The notes: generated by a model from the letters alone, not told the origin. A stretch of 64,000 bases of DNA from Boseongicola sp. SB0665_bin_10 (GCA_009838075.1 VXSG01000097.1:62001-126000); one strand, 5' to 3'. Numbered from the stretch's first letter, positions 8,298 through 17,827 are shown. Numbers and translations are program-made.

Positions 8298-9386
8298 ATG
8301 CAACGTCGCAAGTTTCTGAAAGCCGCGGCACTCGGCACGGCAGGTGCCGCGCTGGCTGCGCCAATGGTGAACGCACAAGGCGCACGCAACCTTACCATCG
8401 TTTCGACCTGGCCACGGGACTTTCCCGGCCTTGGACTGAGCGCCCAGCGCCTGGCTGCTCGCATTACCGAACTGAGCCAGGGAGCCATCCAGACCGAGTA
8501 CTTTGCGGCAGGCGAGCGCGTTGGCGCATTCGACGTGTTCGACGAAGTGTCCTCGGGCAATTCGCAGGCCTACATCGCTGCCGACTACTACTGGATCGGG
8601 AAGCATCCCGGATTTGCATATTTCACCTCGGTGCCTTTCGGGATGACCACGCCGGAATGGAATGCGTGGATCAAGTTCAAGGGCGGACAGGAACTCTGGG
8701 ACAAGATCTCCGGTGAATTCGGGTTGAAGCCCCTTGCATGCGGTGCGACCGGCGCCCAGGCCGGCGGCTGGTTCAACAAGGAGATCAACGGCCCGGACGA
8801 CCTTCAGGGCCTGAAGATGCGCATTCCCGGCCTTGGCGGCACCGTGATGTCGAAGCTTGGCGTTTCGACGGTCTCGCTGCCCGGCGGCCAGATCTACGAG
8901 AATCTCGTTTCGGGTGCAGTGGACGCCACCGAATGGGTTGGCCCTTACAACGACTACTTCATGAAGTTCTACGAGGCCGCCACGATCTACTACACCGCCG
9001 GAATGCACGAGCCGGGCGGCGGTCTCACGTTCGGCATGAACGCCTCCTGGTGGGGCGAACTGAGCGACTGGGAGAGGTCGCTCATCACGGCTGCCTGCTA
9101 CGAGGAACACGCAGCCCAGCCCGAGGAGGCCTCGGCCAACAACGGCGCATATCTCGCACGTCTCGTGAACGACCACGGCGTCCAGGCCCGCGCATTCAAC
9201 GAGGACGTCTGGGACGCATTCGGTGACGCCGCGGAAGAAGTGTTCGCCGAAACCCGGGATCACTCCGCACTTGCGGCCGAGATCAACGATGCCTTCCAGG
9301 CGGCGCTGAAGGAAATCGGCGCATGGCGGGCTGCGGCAGAGATCGAGTTCTCGAACCAGCGTAACCGAATTCTTGGCCTGATCTGA
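8298..9386 (+). CDS. TRAP transporter substrate-binding protein (DctP family, COG4663-like)
   Basis: Periplasmic solute receptor for a tripartite ATP-independent transporter. It begins with a twin-arginine type leader (MQRRKFLKAAALGTAGAALA) with probable cleavage near VNAQG. The mature protein has the TRAP signature region KMRIPGLGG, including the arginine (about residue 175) that binds substrate carboxylates in this family, and the GAVDATEWVGPYND segment typical of the 'mannitol/chloroaromatic compound' and 2-oxo-acid binding branch. 362 residues, normal. First of three co-directional TRAP genes; a terminator directly behind it probably sets higher expression of the receptor than of the permeases. 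Ligand: probably an organic acid (inference). Confidence 0.9.
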   Translation: MQRRKFLKAAALGTAGAALAAPMVNAQGARNLTIVSTWPRDFPGLGLSAQRLAARITELSQGAIQTEYFAAGERVGAFDVFDEVSSGNSQAYIAADYYWIGKHPGFAYFTSVPFGMTTPEWNAWIKFKGGQELWDKISGEFGLKPLACGATGAQAGGWFNKEINGPDDLQGLKMRIPGLGGTVMSKLGVSTVSLPGGQIYENLVSGAVDATEWVGPYNDYFMKFYEAATIYYTAGMHEPGGGLTFGMNASWWGELSDWERSLITAACYEEHAAQPEEASANNGAYLARLVNDHGVQARAFNEDVWDAFGDAAEEVFAETRDHSALAAEINDAFQAALKEIGAWRAAAEIEFSNQRNRILGLI

Positions 9387-9417
9387 GGTCTTGAACGGAA
9401 CTGGGTGATAGCAAAGG

Positions 9418-9450
9418 CAGGAGCTGGCGGCACGCCGGCTCCTGTTTTTT
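9418..9450 (+). terminator. Intrinsic terminator after the TRAP binding-protein gene
   Basis: CAGGAGC and GCTCCTG form a 7-bp stem extended by an inner GGC/GCC pairing, followed by six T residues. It lies 32 nt after the receptor stop and before the permease genes, a common arrangement for partial attenuation in TRAP operons. Confidence 0.8.
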
Positions 9451-9519
9451 CCATCTAGGCGTGATCGGCGGCGTGAATTCCGATACGCGCCACGGCACGG
9501 GACAGTCGGAGGTCGGCCG

Positions 9520-10512
9520 ATGAGCGCCACGTCAGATCCGGACACTCTGCCTCGTCACGGCACGCCCGCACCCGTGACGCGCGTGTTCGGGTGGGCGATG
9601 CTCGCCGTGCTTGCCGCGTTCATGATCAACAACGTGCTTATCGTGGGTTGGGGCTTTCCTAAGCCAGCGCAGGCATTTGGCGGTGACGGACGTGCATGGC
9701 TGCTGGTCGCGATCTACGTGATCTTTGCCGCCATCGCGGTCTTCTGGGTGTTGCGCACGCCTGATCGTGCATTGCGGTACGATGCGAGGGCGATCAGCGA
9801 TTTCAACGCCTACCTCATCCGCGGATGCTATTTCGCGGTGCTTTTCACCGGGATTGCGGATGCCGCGATCGCCTTCGTCCGGGTCGAGGGTCTCCTGCCC
9901 CACCTCTTTGGCGAAAATCTTGCGCAAGACCTGATACGATCTCACTTCATCGGCCCGTGGATTCACTTTCCCTTGGCGATTCTCGGGTTCGGCGTGGCGG
10001 CATTCTCGCGTTCGCTGGGTTTCATATGGCTGGCGTTGCTGATCGTGATTGCGGAACTGCTGATCGTTTTTTCCCGTTTCGTCTTCTCCTACGAACAGGC
10101 GCTCATGGGTGATCTCGTCCGCTACTGGTATGCGGCCCTGTTTCTCTTTTCCTCCGCCTACACGCTCCTCGATGAGGGCCACGTGCGCGTCGACGTGCTC
10201 TATGCGGGCTTTGACATTCGTCGGAAGGGAAGGGTGAACGCCGCGGGAGCGATCCTGCTGGGCATGTCGACCTCCTGGATCATCATCCTGGTCGGCATGG
10301 GGTCGGCGAATTCGATCGTCAATTCGCCGGTCAGGAATTTCGAAGTCAGCCAGACCGGCACGGCAGGCATGTACACCAAGTACCAGATGGCCGCGTTTCT
10401 CGGGATATTCGCCATCACCATGCTGATACAGTTCGTGAGTTACCTGTTCGAGGCCGTGGCCGACATGCGTGACGAGCCCGGTCACCGTGATGTCGAACCG
10501 GTCGCGCACTGA
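9520..10512 (+). CDS. TRAP transporter small permease (DctQ family, large form)
   Basis: Membrane subunit that helps dock the binding protein onto the large permease. At 330 residues it is about twice the size of classical DctQ, matching the form found with COG4663-type receptors. Extra N-terminal membrane segments (MLAVLAAFMINNVLIVGWGF; WLLVAIYVIFAAIAVFWVL) precede the four-helix DctQ core (about 135-315), which contains the conserved YALMGDLVRYW-like stretch and LLDEGHVRVDVLY. ATG at 9520 is 12 nt after GGTCGG. The large-permease start is 12 nt downstream, so the two are co-transcribed. Confidence 0.88.
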   Translation: MSATSDPDTLPRHGTPAPVTRVFGWAMLAVLAAFMINNVLIVGWGFPKPAQAFGGDGRAWLLVAIYVIFAAIAVFWVLRTPDRALRYDARAISDFNAYLIRGCYFAVLFTGIADAAIAFVRVEGLLPHLFGENLAQDLIRSHFIGPWIHFPLAILGFGVAAFSRSLGFIWLALLIVIAELLIVFSRFVFSYEQALMGDLVRYWYAALFLFSSAYTLLDEGHVRVDVLYAGFDIRRKGRVNAAGAILLGMSTSWIIILVGMGSANSIVNSPVRNFEVSQTGTAGMYTKYQMAAFLGIFAITMLIQFVSYLFEAVADMRDEPGHRDVEPVAH

Positions 10513-10524
10513 GGATCAACGCTG

Positions 10525-13185
10525 ATGGAACTGTTCTTTCTCGCCGTGCTGATCTTCGTCATGGCTGCGGCCCTGGGTTCCGGTTTTCCCGTTGCCTTCG
10601 CACTGCCGGGCGCGGCGATCATTTCCATCGTTGCCGCAGCGGCATCCGGCTACTTCTTTGCCGACGACATGGACGCGTTCTTTCACTCCGGCGGGCCGTC
10701 GCAATGGCTGACGGCGGGAGTGACGAACCTCAGGGGCGTCTACTGGGAGGTCGAGCGGGATACCCTGATCGCGATTCCACTCTTCATTTTCATGGGCATC
10801 ATGCTGCAGCGGTCGAAGATCGCCGAAGACCTGCTCGTGACCATGGCGCGCCTTTTCGGGCCGGTACCGGGGGGGCTTGGCATCTCGGTGGTCTTCGTGG
10901 GCGCGTTGCTCGCGGCCACGACCGGCATCGTGGGCGCAACGGTGGTTGCAATGGGGCTCATTTCCCTGCCGGCCATGCTGCGCAACAACTACTCCCAGCC
11001 GCTTGCAACGGGAACAATCGCCGCTTCAGGCACGCTGGGACAGATCATCCCGCCGTCCATCGTCCTCATCATCCTGGCCGACCAGCTGGCAAGCGCTTCG
11101 GATCAGGCGTCGACAGCGCGAAAGGCGCTGCACAAGGATTCAACCGGGGAATTGACCATGCCCTCGGTCTTTGACGTGGCATCCACGAGCGCGGGCGAAA
11201 TGTTCCTCGGCGCCTTCGTTCCCGGCATCGTGCTCGTGCTGCTCTACATGATCTTCATTCTCGGACTCGCCTTGATCCGGCCAAGGCTGGCACCGGCCGT
11301 TCCTTACCACGGCGCGCGCGACGCAAAGTTCTGGGGCAATGTGCTGCTGACGCTCGTTCCGCCGCTGGCCCTGATTTTTCTTGTTCTCGGCTCGATCCTT
11401 TCGGGCATCGCGACCGTCAACCAGGCCGGTGCCATCGGCGCGGCCGGTGCGTTGATCATGGCCGGCTACCGGCTTGTCGAGCAGAACCGCCGCACGTTCG
11501 CTCCGGCTCTTCTTGCGATGGCCGGGCTCGCCGTGATCGCGTATGCCCTTTCGACCTTCGACACGAACGTCAAGGCAGTGATCGTCACGGGCGGAGACAT
11601 GACGGGCATCTGGCTTGGGGGCGTCGGGGTTGCGCTTGTCCTGGTCGCCCTGGTCTGGTCGGGTGTCCGCGTCCTCCGGATCGAGAACACGCTGCACGAC
11701 GTGATGATAGAGACTGCCAAGACCACGTCGCTCGTCTTCATCATCCTTCTCGGCGCAGCCATGCTGACTGCGGCGTTCCGCGCCTTTGGCGGCGAGGAAC
11801 TGGTGAAGGATTTCCTGAATTCGTTGCCTGGCGGGTTCTGGACACAGTTTGTCATCGTCATGGCCGTGATATTCGTGCTCGGCTTCTTCCTCGACTTCAT
11901 CGAGATCGCGGTTGTCGTGGTGCCGATCGTCGCCCCGATCCTCCTGGCGGATCCCACGGCCAACATCACGTCGGTCTGGCTTGGCGTCATGATCGGGCTG
12001 AACATCCAGACCTCGTTCCTGACGCCGCCTTTCGGATTTGCCTTGTTCTACCTGAGAGGCGTCGCGCCGCCATCCGTGAAGACGGTCCAGATCTACAAGG
12101 GGGTCGTGGCCTTCATCTGCCTGCAGCTGATCGCGCTCGGAATCGTCGGCTACTATCCGCAACTCGTGAACTATCTGCCGAACCGCGTTTCGCTTTTGGG
12201 CGAGACGGCTCCGCCTCCACGAAACCCGAAGCTCCAGCATTGCCTCGAAGACTATGTCCATGCCCGGCTGGGCGAAAGTCGCGGGGCTGTCCTGGCGTCC
12301 ATAGAGACGGCACGCGGGCTCGATCTGTCGATCCTGCCGCGCGGTGTTCGCAACGACCTGGCGGATGCATTTGACAGCGCGGAAGCTGCAATTGGCCAGC
12401 TTGACAGTGCCTGGGTCGCCCATGACGAAGTGGTCGCGGCCACGGACGGGTATCGCCCGCAGCATCGGCGGGTGAGATTCATCGAAAAGCAGATCCGTGA
12501 CCTTGATCACGAAATCAAGGAACTGAACAAGCAGGCAAGCTTCCTGACGTCCGAGGACGGGGCCGACCGTCAGCAGCGGCTGGAAGAGCGAGTTGCGGAA
12601 ACCGAGGCCGAGCGGGCGGAACTCGCCGCGGCTCTGCCGGAGGGATGGGACGAAGTCTACGCGCAGTTCAGCGCCCTGGTTCAGGCTGAAGACAAGGCGC
12701 GTGCGGCCTATCGCCGGGCCGCGGACGAATCGGTTGGTCCCGCGCGTGCCTTCCTCTCCATTGTGGACGCCAACGATGCATTCTTCGCGCTGGAAAGCGA
12801 GTTGCGCGGAATTCAGAGCCTTGTGGAAACCGGCGACAGGGCCATCGCGGAAGAGACCGCCAAGGCTCTCGGCAGTGCATTCGGGGCGTTGGCGGGTGCC
12901 GACGACATTCGTTCGGCCCTTTCGAAAGTGCGCCGTTCAATGCGCGAGGGCCGGGTGGACCGCGAAAAGGCGGCGGAGGACTGGGCTGACGCCGTCGCGG
13001 CGTTCGACGCCCAGGTCGCGTGGCGCCGCGCTGCGGCGGGCGACATTTCGACTGGTGTGCGGGCATATCTTGCGGCCATTTCGGACACTGTGGGCTCGCG
13101 CCAGCAGGAGCGCCTCAACCGAGACCAGGCGTTGCACATCTCCGGTTGCAATGCCGCCCATCGCGACATCTCCCTGAACTTCTAG
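10525..13185 (+). CDS. TRAP transporter large permease (DctM family) with C-terminal coiled-coil extension
   Basis: The transport subunit, driven by an ion gradient. Residues 1 to about 550 form the DctM domain with many hydrophobic helices, the GATVVAMGLISLPAML and GTLGQIIPPSIVLI signatures and an insert near 195-215 seen in this subfamily. From about residue 555 the protein continues for some 330 mostly charged, alanine/glutamate-rich residues with no membrane segment; heptad-like stretches (IRDLDHEIKELNKQASFL; RVAETEAERAELAAAL) predict coiled coil. Typical DctM proteins end near 430-620. The extension is in frame with no break and probably faces the cytosol. Its role is unknown; assembly or regulatory docking is a guess. 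Confidence 0.9.
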   Translation: MELFFLAVLIFVMAAALGSGFPVAFALPGAAIISIVAAAASGYFFADDMDAFFHSGGPSQWLTAGVTNLRGVYWEVERDTLIAIPLFIFMGIMLQRSKIAEDLLVTMARLFGPVPGGLGISVVFVGALLAATTGIVGATVVAMGLISLPAMLRNNYSQPLATGTIAASGTLGQIIPPSIVLIILADQLASASDQASTARKALHKDSTGELTMPSVFDVASTSAGEMFLGAFVPGIVLVLLYMIFILGLALIRPRLAPAVPYHGARDAKFWGNVLLTLVPPLALIFLVLGSILSGIATVNQAGAIGAAGALIMAGYRLVEQNRRTFAPALLAMAGLAVIAYALSTFDTNVKAVIVTGGDMTGIWLGGVGVALVLVALVWSGVRVLRIENTLHDVMIETAKTTSLVFIILLGAAMLTAAFRAFGGEELVKDFLNSLPGGFWTQFVIVMAVIFVLGFFLDFIEIAVVVVPIVAPILLADPTANITSVWLGVMIGLNIQTSFLTPPFGFALFYLRGVAPPSVKTVQIYKGVVAFICLQLIALGIVGYYPQLVNYLPNRVSLLGETAPPPRNPKLQHCLEDYVHARLGESRGAVLASIETARGLDLSILPRGVRNDLADAFDSAEAAIGQLDSAWVAHDEVVAATDGYRPQHRRVRFIEKQIRDLDHEIKELNKQASFLTSEDGADRQQRLEERVAETEAERAELAAALPEGWDEVYAQFSALVQAEDKARAAYRRAADESVGPARAFLSIVDANDAFFALESELRGIQSLVETGDRAIAEETAKALGSAFGALAGADDIRSALSKVRRSMREGRVDREKAAEDWADAVAAFDAQVAWRRAAAGDISTGVRAYLAAISDTVGSRQQERLNRDQALHISGCNAAHRDISLNF

Positions 13186-13607
13186 GGGACGTTGCCGGGA
13201 GCGCTTCCGCATGCAGGTGCGCTGCGCTGATCCAGTCGGTCGGCGCATGCCGATTGTCGGTGCGGCAAATGTTCCGTTTCGAATGGGGTGCGGCGGTGCA
13301 AGCTCGGTCGTCCTGACCTCGGATGAGATCATAGGTGCCATTTGGATTGCCCTGTCCGGAAAGCCAGGTGGTCCCGGGAGACGCGATGGTGGAGCCTGGA
13401 GTGGATGACCGTTGCAAGGCTGCGCCCGCGCGCTGGCCGGGTCCGGCGGCCTGAGCGCTTGAAAATGCGGGACCGGTATCTGGGTCCTGCGACTGCTCGT
13501 GGCGAGCGCCCGAATTGCCGTCGCCCGCACCTTTCACCGGATGAGGGTTGAACCGGACCGCGTGTTGCTTGACAAGGAACAACGTCCAGCAGCCGAGCGT
13601 GTGAACC
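13186..13607. other. Intergenic stretch, no gene recognised
   Basis: 422 bp between the TRAP large permease and the XRE-cupin regulator. Short frames on either strand show no family motif. A TTGACA-like hexamer occurs at 13569-13574, without a convincing -10 partner at normal spacing. Confidence 0.5.
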
Positions 13608-14237
13608 GTGAGACAACCCGAACTGTCACAGGACCCGCACAGGATCCGGCAAGGTGTCGACAGGAATCTCGAGCGAGCCATCGGACGCGAAGTGCGCTCC
13701 ATTCGTCATCAAAGGGGCATGACCGTATCCGATCTGGCGTCCTCCACCGGTCTGTCGGCGGGAATGCTGTCAAAGATCGAGAACGGCAGGATCTCTCCGT
13801 CACTCACCACCCTGCAAGGCCTCGCAAGCGTGCTGAATGTTCCTCTCAGCTCGCTGTTCACGGGTTTCGACGACACTCGGGAAGCCGTCCTGACCCGATC
13901 CGGCAGCGGGGCGGAGACCCAAAGGGCGGGCACCCGGGCCGGGCACCAGTACAACTTGCTCGGTCATCTTGGAAACAACACCAGCGGGGTCGTGGTCGAG
14001 CCATACCTGATCACGTTGGCCGAACAATCGGACGTGTTCCCGACCTTCCAGCACGACGGAATCGAGATGCTGTACATGCTGGAAGGCGAAGTCGACTATC
14101 GCCACGGTGACAGGATCTTCTCCCTGAGGCCCGGGGACACGCTGTTTTTCGACGCGGACGCGCCGCACGGCCCCGAGGTTCTGGTCAAGTTGCCGGCCAG
14201 GTACCTGTCCGTGATTTCGTATCGGCAGTCCCGTTGA
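13608..14237 (+). CDS. XRE-family transcriptional regulator with C-terminal cupin sensor
   Basis: Residues about 20-80 form a lambda-repressor-type helix-turn-helix (RSIRHQRGMTVSDLASSTGL, then SAGMLSKIENGRISPSL). Residues about 125-200 are a cupin_2 barrel (GIEMLYMLEGEVDYRHGD, LRPGDTLFFDADAPHG) with metal-ligand-type His/Glu residues. Such regulators usually control adjacent amine or amino-acid catabolic genes and sense a small molecule through the cupin. The 209-residue length is normal. GTG at 13608 is the best start because the HTH begins soon after. Together with the operator-like dyad at 14317 it probably regulates glxBCD. Confidence 0.88.
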   Translation: MRQPELSQDPHRIRQGVDRNLERAIGREVRSIRHQRGMTVSDLASSTGLSAGMLSKIENGRISPSLTTLQGLASVLNVPLSSLFTGFDDTREAVLTRSGSGAETQRAGTRAGHQYNLLGHLGNNTSGVVVEPYLITLAEQSDVFPTFQHDGIEMLYMLEGEVDYRHGDRIFSLRPGDTLFFDADAPHGPEVLVKLPARYLSVISYRQSR

Positions 14238-14316
14238 TTTCGCCAAGTCCGGGCGGATGGCCCTGGCCGATACTCCGGCTGGCTGGCGCCTCGATTCAAT
14301 CGGCAAGTGTTCGTAT

Positions 14317-14335
14317 TGAGAAAAAAAGTTTCTCA
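14317..14335. promoter_or_regulatory. Operator-like inverted repeat in front of glxBCD
   Basis: TGAGAAA and TTTCTCA are perfect 7-bp arms around a 5-bp A-rich centre (19 bp in all). The dyad overlaps a possible -35 (TTGAGA, 14316-14321) that is 18 bp from TAGTGT (14340-14345). Position between the XRE-cupin gene and glxB suggests binding by that regulator (inference). Confidence 0.5.
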
Positions 14336-14400
14336 CAGGTAGTGTCTCGATGCGGGATTCGCTAGACTCTCATCCGTTGGGCCAAGAAGGGATTCGATCC

Positions 14401-15297
14401 ATGTGCGGAATTGTGGGGCTGTTCCTCAAGGACAAGGAACTCGAGCCGAAATTGGGCGAGATGCTCACGCAGATGCTGATTACCATGACGGACCGGGGAC
14501 CGGACAGTGCTGGCATTGCGATCTATGGCAGGGGCAAGCGCGGGAAGGCGAAACTGACCGTGCAGTCCGACAAGCCCTGTCAGGATCTTGACGACCTGGC
14601 GCCGGAACTGGGTCGGGCCGTGGGCACGGAGGTCGGCATTCGCCGTGTCGACACGCATGCGGTGCTGGAGCTGGAAGCAGGCAAGGTGAATGTCGCGCGG
14701 AAGGCGGTTCGCGAATTGCGTCCAGGCATCAGGGTGATGTCCGACGGCGAAGTCATCGAGATCTACAAGGAGGTGGGGCTGCCCAGGGACGTTGCCGACC
14801 GTTTCGAGCTGTCTCGGATGGAAGGCACGCATGGCATCGGGCATACCCGAATGGCCACGGAATCCGCAGTGACGACGGAAGGGGCCCACCCGTATTCCAC
14901 GGGAGCGGATCAGTGCCTGGTGCACAACGGTTCACTCTCGAACCACAACGACCTGCGCCGCAAGCTCATGCGCAAGGGCGTTCGGATCGAGTCGATGAAC
15001 GATACCGAGGTCGGAGCCGCCTACCTGACCTGGAAGATGCAGAATGGCGCATCGCTTGGCGAGGCGCTGGACAGTTCGCTGGAGGATCTCGACGGGTTCT
15101 TCACCTTTGTCGTCGGGACGAGGGACGGCTTTGGCGTGTTGCGCGATCCCATCGCCTGCAAGCCGGCCGTGATGGCCGAAACAAGCCGATACGTGGCCTT
15201 TGGCAGCGAATACCGGGCGCTGGCGAGCCTTCCGGGAATTGAAAACGCTAGCGTATGGGAGCCAGAACCCGCGACCGTCTACTTCTGGAGTCATTGA
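14401..15297 (+). CDS. glxB: GlxB-like class II glutamine amidotransferase subunit
   Basis: Provides ammonia by hydrolysing glutamine, as the GltB N-terminal domain does in glutamate synthase. The nucleophilic cysteine follows the initiator Met (MCGIVGLFL), and the Ntn-hydrolase landmarks GIGHTRMATES and CLVHNGSLSNHNDLR (oxyanion and glutamine-binding loops) are present. In the related Mgs enzyme this subunit works with GlxC- and GlxD-like partners to make N-methylglutamate from methylamine and glutamate. 298 residues. Separated from glxC by 1 nt, so translation is coupled. Whether the three form Glx (role unclear in rhizobia) or MgsABC cannot be decided by eye. Confidence 0.85.
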   Translation: MCGIVGLFLKDKELEPKLGEMLTQMLITMTDRGPDSAGIAIYGRGKRGKAKLTVQSDKPCQDLDDLAPELGRAVGTEVGIRRVDTHAVLELEAGKVNVARKAVRELRPGIRVMSDGEVIEIYKEVGLPRDVADRFELSRMEGTHGIGHTRMATESAVTTEGAHPYSTGADQCLVHNGSLSNHNDLRRKLMRKGVRIESMNDTEVGAAYLTWKMQNGASLGEALDSSLEDLDGFFTFVVGTRDGFGVLRDPIACKPAVMAETSRYVAFGSEYRALASLPGIENASVWEPEPATVYFWSH

Positions 15298-15298
15298 G

Positions 15299-15982
15299 AT
15301 GCAGACATACGACCTCTCCGAAAGGGGCCTCCGCGGGCTGAATTCCGTTCTGCATGCGCAGCGCGAGGAAACCAACCGGACCGGCTGGGAAGTGGTGAAC
15401 CCGAGGGGCAGCCATGCGATTGCCGTGGGGTTGGACGCGCCCCTCGAAATCATCGTCAAGGGCTCGACCGGGTACTATTGCGCAGGGATGAACCAGGGGG
15501 CGACCATCAGGGTCGAAGGCTCGGTAGGTCCCGGTGTCGCCGAGAACATGATGTCGGGTTCCGTCGTGGTCGAGGGCGATGCCAGCCAGTATGCGGGCGC
15601 CACGGGTCACGGCGGGCTGTTGGTGATCAAGGGCAATGCCTCGTCGCGCTGCGGCATATCGATGAAGGGAATCGACATCGTGGTGCACGGCAATGTCGGG
15701 CACATGTCGGCCTTCATGGCACAGGCCGGGAACCTCGTCGTGTGCGGCGATGCGGGTGACGCGCTCGGCGACTCGATCTACGAGGCGCGGCTCTTCGTGC
15801 GTGGTTCGGTCAAGAGCCTTGGCGCGGACTGCGTCGAAAAGGAAATGCGGCCTGAACATGTCGGCATCCTCGAGGACCTGCTTGAACGGGCGGACCTGCA
15901 TGCCAGGCCGGAGGAGTTCAGGCGCTACGGCTCGGCCCGCAAGCTCTACAATTTCGACATCGACAACGTCGCTGACTACTAG
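15299..15982 (+). CDS. glxC: GlxC-like glutamate synthase GXGXG-domain subunit
   Basis: A stand-alone version of the C-terminal beta-helix (GXGXG) domain of glutamate synthase, which structurally braces the ammonia tunnel. The 227-residue product shows the repeated glycine-rich rungs (GVGPGVAENMMSGSVVVEG-like turn, GATGHGGLLVIKGNASSRCG, VVCGDAGDALGDSIYEARL). It lies between glxB and glxD in the conserved order. ATG at 15299 overlaps the end of glxB almost directly. Confidence 0.85.
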   Translation: MQTYDLSERGLRGLNSVLHAQREETNRTGWEVVNPRGSHAIAVGLDAPLEIIVKGSTGYYCAGMNQGATIRVEGSVGPGVAENMMSGSVVVEGDASQYAGATGHGGLLVIKGNASSRCGISMKGIDIVVHGNVGHMSAFMAQAGNLVVCGDAGDALGDSIYEARLFVRGSVKSLGADCVEKEMRPEHVGILEDLLERADLHARPEEFRRYGSARKLYNFDIDNVADY

Positions 15983-15992
15983 GGAGTTTGGC

Positions 15993-17330
15993 ATGAATGA
16001 CACAGATACCGCGATTCCGCGCACCCTGCCGATCCGGTCGGCGACGTTCACCAATGAAGTCAATGCCGAAATTCGCCGCGCCGCCGCCACCGGCATCTAC
16101 GACATCCGCGGCGGCGGCGCCAAGCGCCGCGTGCCGAATTTCGACGACCTGCTCTTTCTTGGCGCCTCGGTGTCACGGTATCCGCTCGAAGGGTATCGCG
16201 AGCGCTGCGACACCTCGGTGACGCTGGGCACGCGCTTTGCCAGGAACCCGATCGAACTGGATATCCCGATCACCATCGCAGGCATGAGTTTCGGTGCGCT
16301 GTCAGGGCCGGCAAAGGAGGCACTTGGACGCGGCGCGTCGGCTGCGGGCACGTCAACCACAACGGGCGATGGCGGCATGACGCCCGAAGAGCGGCGGCAT
16401 TCGTCCACGCTGGTCTACCAGTACCTGCCTTCGCGCTACGGCATGAACCCCAACGACCTGCGCCAGGCAGATGCCATCGAGGTCGTCGTGGGGCAGGGCG
16501 CCAAGCCTGGCGGAGGCGGCATGCTGCTTGGCCAGAAGATTTCCGACCGCGTGGCAGAGATGCGAACGCTGCCCAAGGGAATTGATCAGCGTTCGGCATG
16601 CCGCCACCCCGATTGGACGGGGCCGGACGACCTCGAGATCAAGATCCTTGAACTGCGCGAAATCACGGACTGGCGGGTGCCGATCTACGTAAAGGTCGGC
16701 GCGACGCGACCCTATTATGACACCGCCCTGGCGGTGAAGGCTGGAGCCGACGTGGTGGTCATGGACGGCATGCAGGGCGGCACTGCGGCCACGCAGGACG
16801 TGTTCATCGAACATGTGGGCTTGCCTACGCTGGCTTGCATCCGTCCCGCCGTGCACGCACTTCAGGACCTGGACGTGCATCGCGAAGTGCAGTTGGTGAT
16901 ATCGGGCGGAATCCGCAGCGGTGCCGATGTGGCAAAGGCGCTTGCACTCGGCGCGGATGCAGTCGCCATCGGCACGGCCGCACTCATCGCCATGGGGGAC
17001 AATGACCCCAGGTGGGAAGCCGAATACCAGGAGCTTGGTTCCACCTCGGGCGCCTATGACGACTGGCATGAAGGGCGAGACCCGGCGGGCATAACCACGC
17101 AGGATCCCGACCTGGCCGCCAGACTGGATCCGGTGGAAGCCGGGCGGCGGCTTCGCAACTATCTCAAGGTCATGACGCTCGAGGCGCAAACGATGGCGCG
17201 TGCCTGTGGCCACAATCACCTACGCAACTTCGAGGCCGAGGACCTCTGTGCCCTGACCATGGAAGCTGCAGCGATGGCCCAGGTGCCGTTGGCGGGAACC
17301 GACTGGTATCCAGGAAAGGGTGGATTCTAG
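15993..17330 (+). CDS. glxD: GlxD-like FMN-binding glutamate synthase subunit
   Basis: Catalytic TIM-barrel subunit homologous to the FMN/synthase domain of GltB. The 445-residue product has ITIAGMSFGALSGPAKEALG, GEGG-type loop (here TTTGDGGMTPEER), GQGAKPGGGGMLLGQKI, and the flavin/phosphate loop ISGGIRSGADVAKALALGAD. A cysteine-bearing Fe-S loop, as in GltB's 3Fe-4S site, is not obvious. Starts 10 nt after glxC with AGGGAG as ribosome-binding site. Completes the glxBCD unit; with the downstream GlnT-type synthetase it points to glutamine-dependent amine handling. Confidence 0.87.
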   Translation: MNDTDTAIPRTLPIRSATFTNEVNAEIRRAAATGIYDIRGGGAKRRVPNFDDLLFLGASVSRYPLEGYRERCDTSVTLGTRFARNPIELDIPITIAGMSFGALSGPAKEALGRGASAAGTSTTTGDGGMTPEERRHSSTLVYQYLPSRYGMNPNDLRQADAIEVVVGQGAKPGGGGMLLGQKISDRVAEMRTLPKGIDQRSACRHPDWTGPDDLEIKILELREITDWRVPIYVKVGATRPYYDTALAVKAGADVVVMDGMQGGTAATQDVFIEHVGLPTLACIRPAVHALQDLDVHREVQLVISGGIRSGADVAKALALGADAVAIGTAALIAMGDNDPRWEAEYQELGSTSGAYDDWHEGRDPAGITTQDPDLAARLDPVEAGRRLRNYLKVMTLEAQTMARACGHNHLRNFEAEDLCALTMEAAAMAQVPLAGTDWYPGKGGF

Positions 17331-17827
17331 GTGAGGCCACCTGCCGTGGCCGGACAGGTCCGCATCACCGCTGGTTTGCTTGAGCGCCGCCTGACGAGAC
17401 GTTGAAACCGGCGCTGTCCGTTTCATGCTCCATTTTGGCAGGCACTCGGGGCGATCCTCATGCCCGCGGTGTCCTGCGCCGTCCACATGCATCCACAATG
17501 GCGACGGGCGAACTGCCCGGTTGCCGGCAACTCAGGCGCGGAAGGCGCTGGAGACGGCTTGTGCCCCGCCAACTGACCGACAGGGTCAATCCCGAGAGCA
17601 GCAATTCAGGACGCTCTTTGCCGGAGGAGGACGGTCCGTCCGGGAAGGGCAGTCGCGCCATCGACACGCTTGCACCTGATTCTCCCCTCGCGCTTTCGGC
17701 CGGATTGCGGCGGGCGGTTCCGTTGCCTGGCCTGCCGCCTGATTCGTGCGGATGCGGATGACTGGCTGCTTCAGGCAGACGAGATCGGATCGAGTGCGGC
17801 ACTTTGGCTTCGAAATAGTCACAATAA
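17331..17827. other. Intergenic stretch, no gene recognised
   Basis: About 500 bp after glxD with short frames on both strands but no recognisable protein, no T-tract terminator and no tRNA-like fold. The base composition changes sharply near 17800, where an AT-rich promoter region for the Rieske gene begins. Confidence 0.5.

Noticed and set aside
11140-12510. Minus-strand frame of 456 codons opposite the TRAP large permease
   Set aside because: Shadow of a clear membrane-protein gene; translation is rich in Asp, Arg and His with no family pattern.
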